Positions 62,920 to 64,000 of a DNA stretch of 64,000 nt are shown here, piece after piece; the first letter of the stretch is position 1; each line of letters starts with the position of its first letter. The DNA comes from Paenibacillus solani (GTDB taxonomy: Bacteria > Bacillota > Bacilli > Paenibacillales > Paenibacillaceae), in contig NZ_LIUT01000003.1 in NCBI RefSeq assembly GCF_001277345.1, positions 545,294 through 609,293 of the forward strand, read 5' to 3'. Under the pieces are notes generated by a model. That model ran no database searches. It saw only the letters and a list, made by a program, of their open reading frames with translations, and was not told where the DNA came from. The position numbers and the translations under genes are program-made.

Positions 62920-63146
62920 TCCCTTTTTCTAATACCTGGCCTTATGACGTCATTGGAAACGACGTTTATGTACAAAGCTGTCCATTCTGTGGAACGGATA
63001 ATGTTCTATTGCCGATGAAACCCACGGAGCTGATCAGCGTTAGGGAAGGAAAGAAAAAGCTGCTGATCTTTCCCTGCTGCCACAACAAAGTAACCGTATT
63101 GGATAGCGATCTCGACTACTTGCTCACGGATCAACGACTACGTTGA
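62916..63146 (+). CDS. Small zinc-ribbon-like protein
   Basis: A 76-residue protein coupled to yycC. CPFCG near residue 22 and a CCH near residue 54 form a possible zinc site. The sequence begins IPFSNTWPYDVIGNDVYVQS. It is not assigned to a characterised family. The operon link to yycC is the main context. Confidence 0.72.
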   Translation: MIPFSNTWPYDVIGNDVYVQSCPFCGTDNVLLPMKPTELISVREGKKKLLIFPCCHNKVTVLDSDLDYLLTDQRLR

Positions 63147-63214
63147 TTCCCTTCCGATACCTTGACTTAGAGCAATTTCCACAGCCTGCAGACCTGTCTG
63201 CGGGCTATTTTGCG

Positions 63215-63922
63215 TTAGGACTCTGCCTTGAGCGCAGTATTCTTCTGTTCACGGATCTGCTCGGATATCAGTCTCCACTGCTCTCTGGAAGCACGGATCA
63301 TCGCAGCATCCATGATCTTCTCATCCTGAACGACTCTCGAGAACCATTGAACGGCTTCTTGGAACTGACCAAGCCTCCGGTGTATTTCTCCGATGAGGTA
63401 CAGCAGACGGGCATCATTCGCCCCCACCCCTTCCAGCTCAAATACTCGGATATAAGACTCCAGACTATAACCCAAGAACCGCTTCTCTTGCTCTTCGTTG
63501 TTCTGATACCGATACAGCCACGCGATATGATGCAGGAGACTGGCTATAATGCGATCACGTTCCCCGATCACTTGCGCGCAGAGGAGAGCCAGCTTATAAC
63601 TCTCCAGAGCATCTTCCAGAGTGCGTTCCCCGCCCATATCCCTTTTTACCCAGCGGCATCCAATTTGCTCATAGAATAGCGCTTTCTGTCGTTGACTCAA
63701 TTTCAATGTTGAATTCTCCGTGGATGCGAATCCGCATTCGGGACAAATCCGCACGACATAGAAATCCGGATTCTCCGATTTGTAGTACGAGCAAAAGTCA
63801 GTGTCTGTTCGGTATGCTTTTTTAAAGCTGGGTCTCACCCTGGAAGTCAGGTATTCATGCTCACAATGTGCGCATACAACCTTGATCGAATACAATGGTT
63901 CCAATTTCAAGCCACTCGCCAT
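63215..63922 (-). CDS. DUF2225 family protein
   Basis: A 235-residue protein. The N-terminal zinc-ribbon pattern is VVCAHCEHEY with VVRICPECGFAS, and the C-terminal region is helical and TPR-like (RLLYLIGEIHRRLGQFQEAV), the DUF2225 layout. It converges on the zinc-ribbon gene. ATG 63922 has GAAGGG adjacent, so the exact start is uncertain. Function unknown. Confidence 0.87.
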   Translation of the reverse strand: MASGLKLEPLYSIKVVCAHCEHEYLTSRVRPSFKKAYRTDTDFCSYYKSENPDFYVVRICPECGFASTENSTLKLSQRQKALFYEQIGCRWVKRDMGGERTLEDALESYKLALLCAQVIGERDRIIASLLHHIAWLYRYQNNEEQEKRFLGYSLESYIRVFELEGVGANDARLLYLIGEIHRRLGQFQEAVQWFSRVVQDEKIMDAAMIRASREQWRLISEQIREQKNTALKAES

Positions 63923-63984
63923 CCCTTCATTCCATCTACTGCATATCTAAATCTAGATCTAAAGAACTAAGGAGTATTCACGAA

Positions 63985-64000
63985 GTGATGGGCGGGACCG
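63985..64000 (+). CDS. Possible start of a further gene, cut by the window edge
   Basis: GTG 63985 (or ATG 63988) lies 10 nt after AAGGAG (63969-63974). Only five codons are inside the window, so nothing can be said of the product. It would be divergent from the DUF2225 gene. Confidence 0.3.

Noticed and set aside
63143-63679. A 178-residue plus-strand frame
   Set aside because: It is antisense to the DUF2225 gene, which has recognisable zinc-ribbon and TPR-like motifs.
1-64000. CRISPR array, prophage or integrative element
   Set aside because: No regularly spaced repeats, integrase, phage structural genes or transposases were seen on either strand.

Overview
The window is a stretch of chromosome from a low-to-mid GC, endospore-forming Firmicute, most likely Paenibacillus. 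The basis is the Bacillus-type primosome genes dnaB and dnaI, an Sda sporulation checkpoint gene, two alpha/beta-type small acid-soluble spore protein genes with sigma-G-like promoters, B. subtilis-like yu*/yut* gene families, strong AGGAGG ribosome binding sites, and a futalosine-pathway menaquinone gene (mqnE), which fits Paenibacillus better than Bacillus. No phage, transposase, CRISPR array, tRNA or rRNA was seen. Most of the window is core genome.

Layout. 1-6360: a potassium channel, an AAC(3)-family acetyltransferase, the sdhCAB succinate dehydrogenase operon, and a divergent LysR regulator. 6465-16456: the main accessory locus. Divergent from a membrane-bound AraC-type regulator lie two sugar permeases, a solute-binding lipoprotein, a TIM-barrel isomerase, a PIG-L deacetylase, an EamA transporter and an unusual Gfo/Idh/MocA protein, all on the minus strand. 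16596-18860: ktrBA potassium uptake under a c-di-AMP (ydaO) riboswitch. 19144-23641: a CPBP protease, uvrC, trxA and a small membrane protein. 23774-26265: dnaI and dnaB. 26468-30773: yuiB, hemQ, a yumB-like NDH-2 and yumC. 30972-33462: sda with a DnaA-box cluster, an ATP-grasp YheC-like gene, and a lipoprotein gene broken by a frameshift in a 7-A run. 33545-38131: Fe-S assembly genes (yutM, yutI), mqnE, a second NDH-2 (yutJ), yuzB and an SDR.

38297-41150 holds metNIQ under a SAM-I riboswitch. 41268-45633 holds a HEPN-domain protein, ctaA, a thioredoxin-like protein and a DUF2515 protein. 45723-53872 is an envelope region: a MurJ/SpoVB-like flippase, a DUF456 protein, a HAD phosphatase, a class B PBP, a CvpA/transglutaminase fusion and an MFS transporter. 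53996-58500: a YjcZ-like peptide, a Toprim protein, a SCO protein, ctaB, a SASP, a small membrane protein, and trpS under a T-box with a TGG specifier. 58676-63922: a mutarotase, a second SASP, an oligoendopeptidase, yycC, a zinc-ribbon protein and a DUF2225 protein.

Functional threads. Aerobic respiration is heavily represented: sdhCAB, two NDH-2-like flavoproteins, hemQ, ctaA, ctaB, SCO and menaquinone synthesis. Three cis-acting RNA switches are recognisable by primary sequence: ydaO, SAM-I and T-box. The least conventional parts are the 6.5-16.5 kb carbohydrate locus, whose substrate cannot be read from sequence, the frameshifted lipoprotein, the sda/DnaA-box arrangement, and a possible hairpin that masks the ribosome binding site of ctaB.
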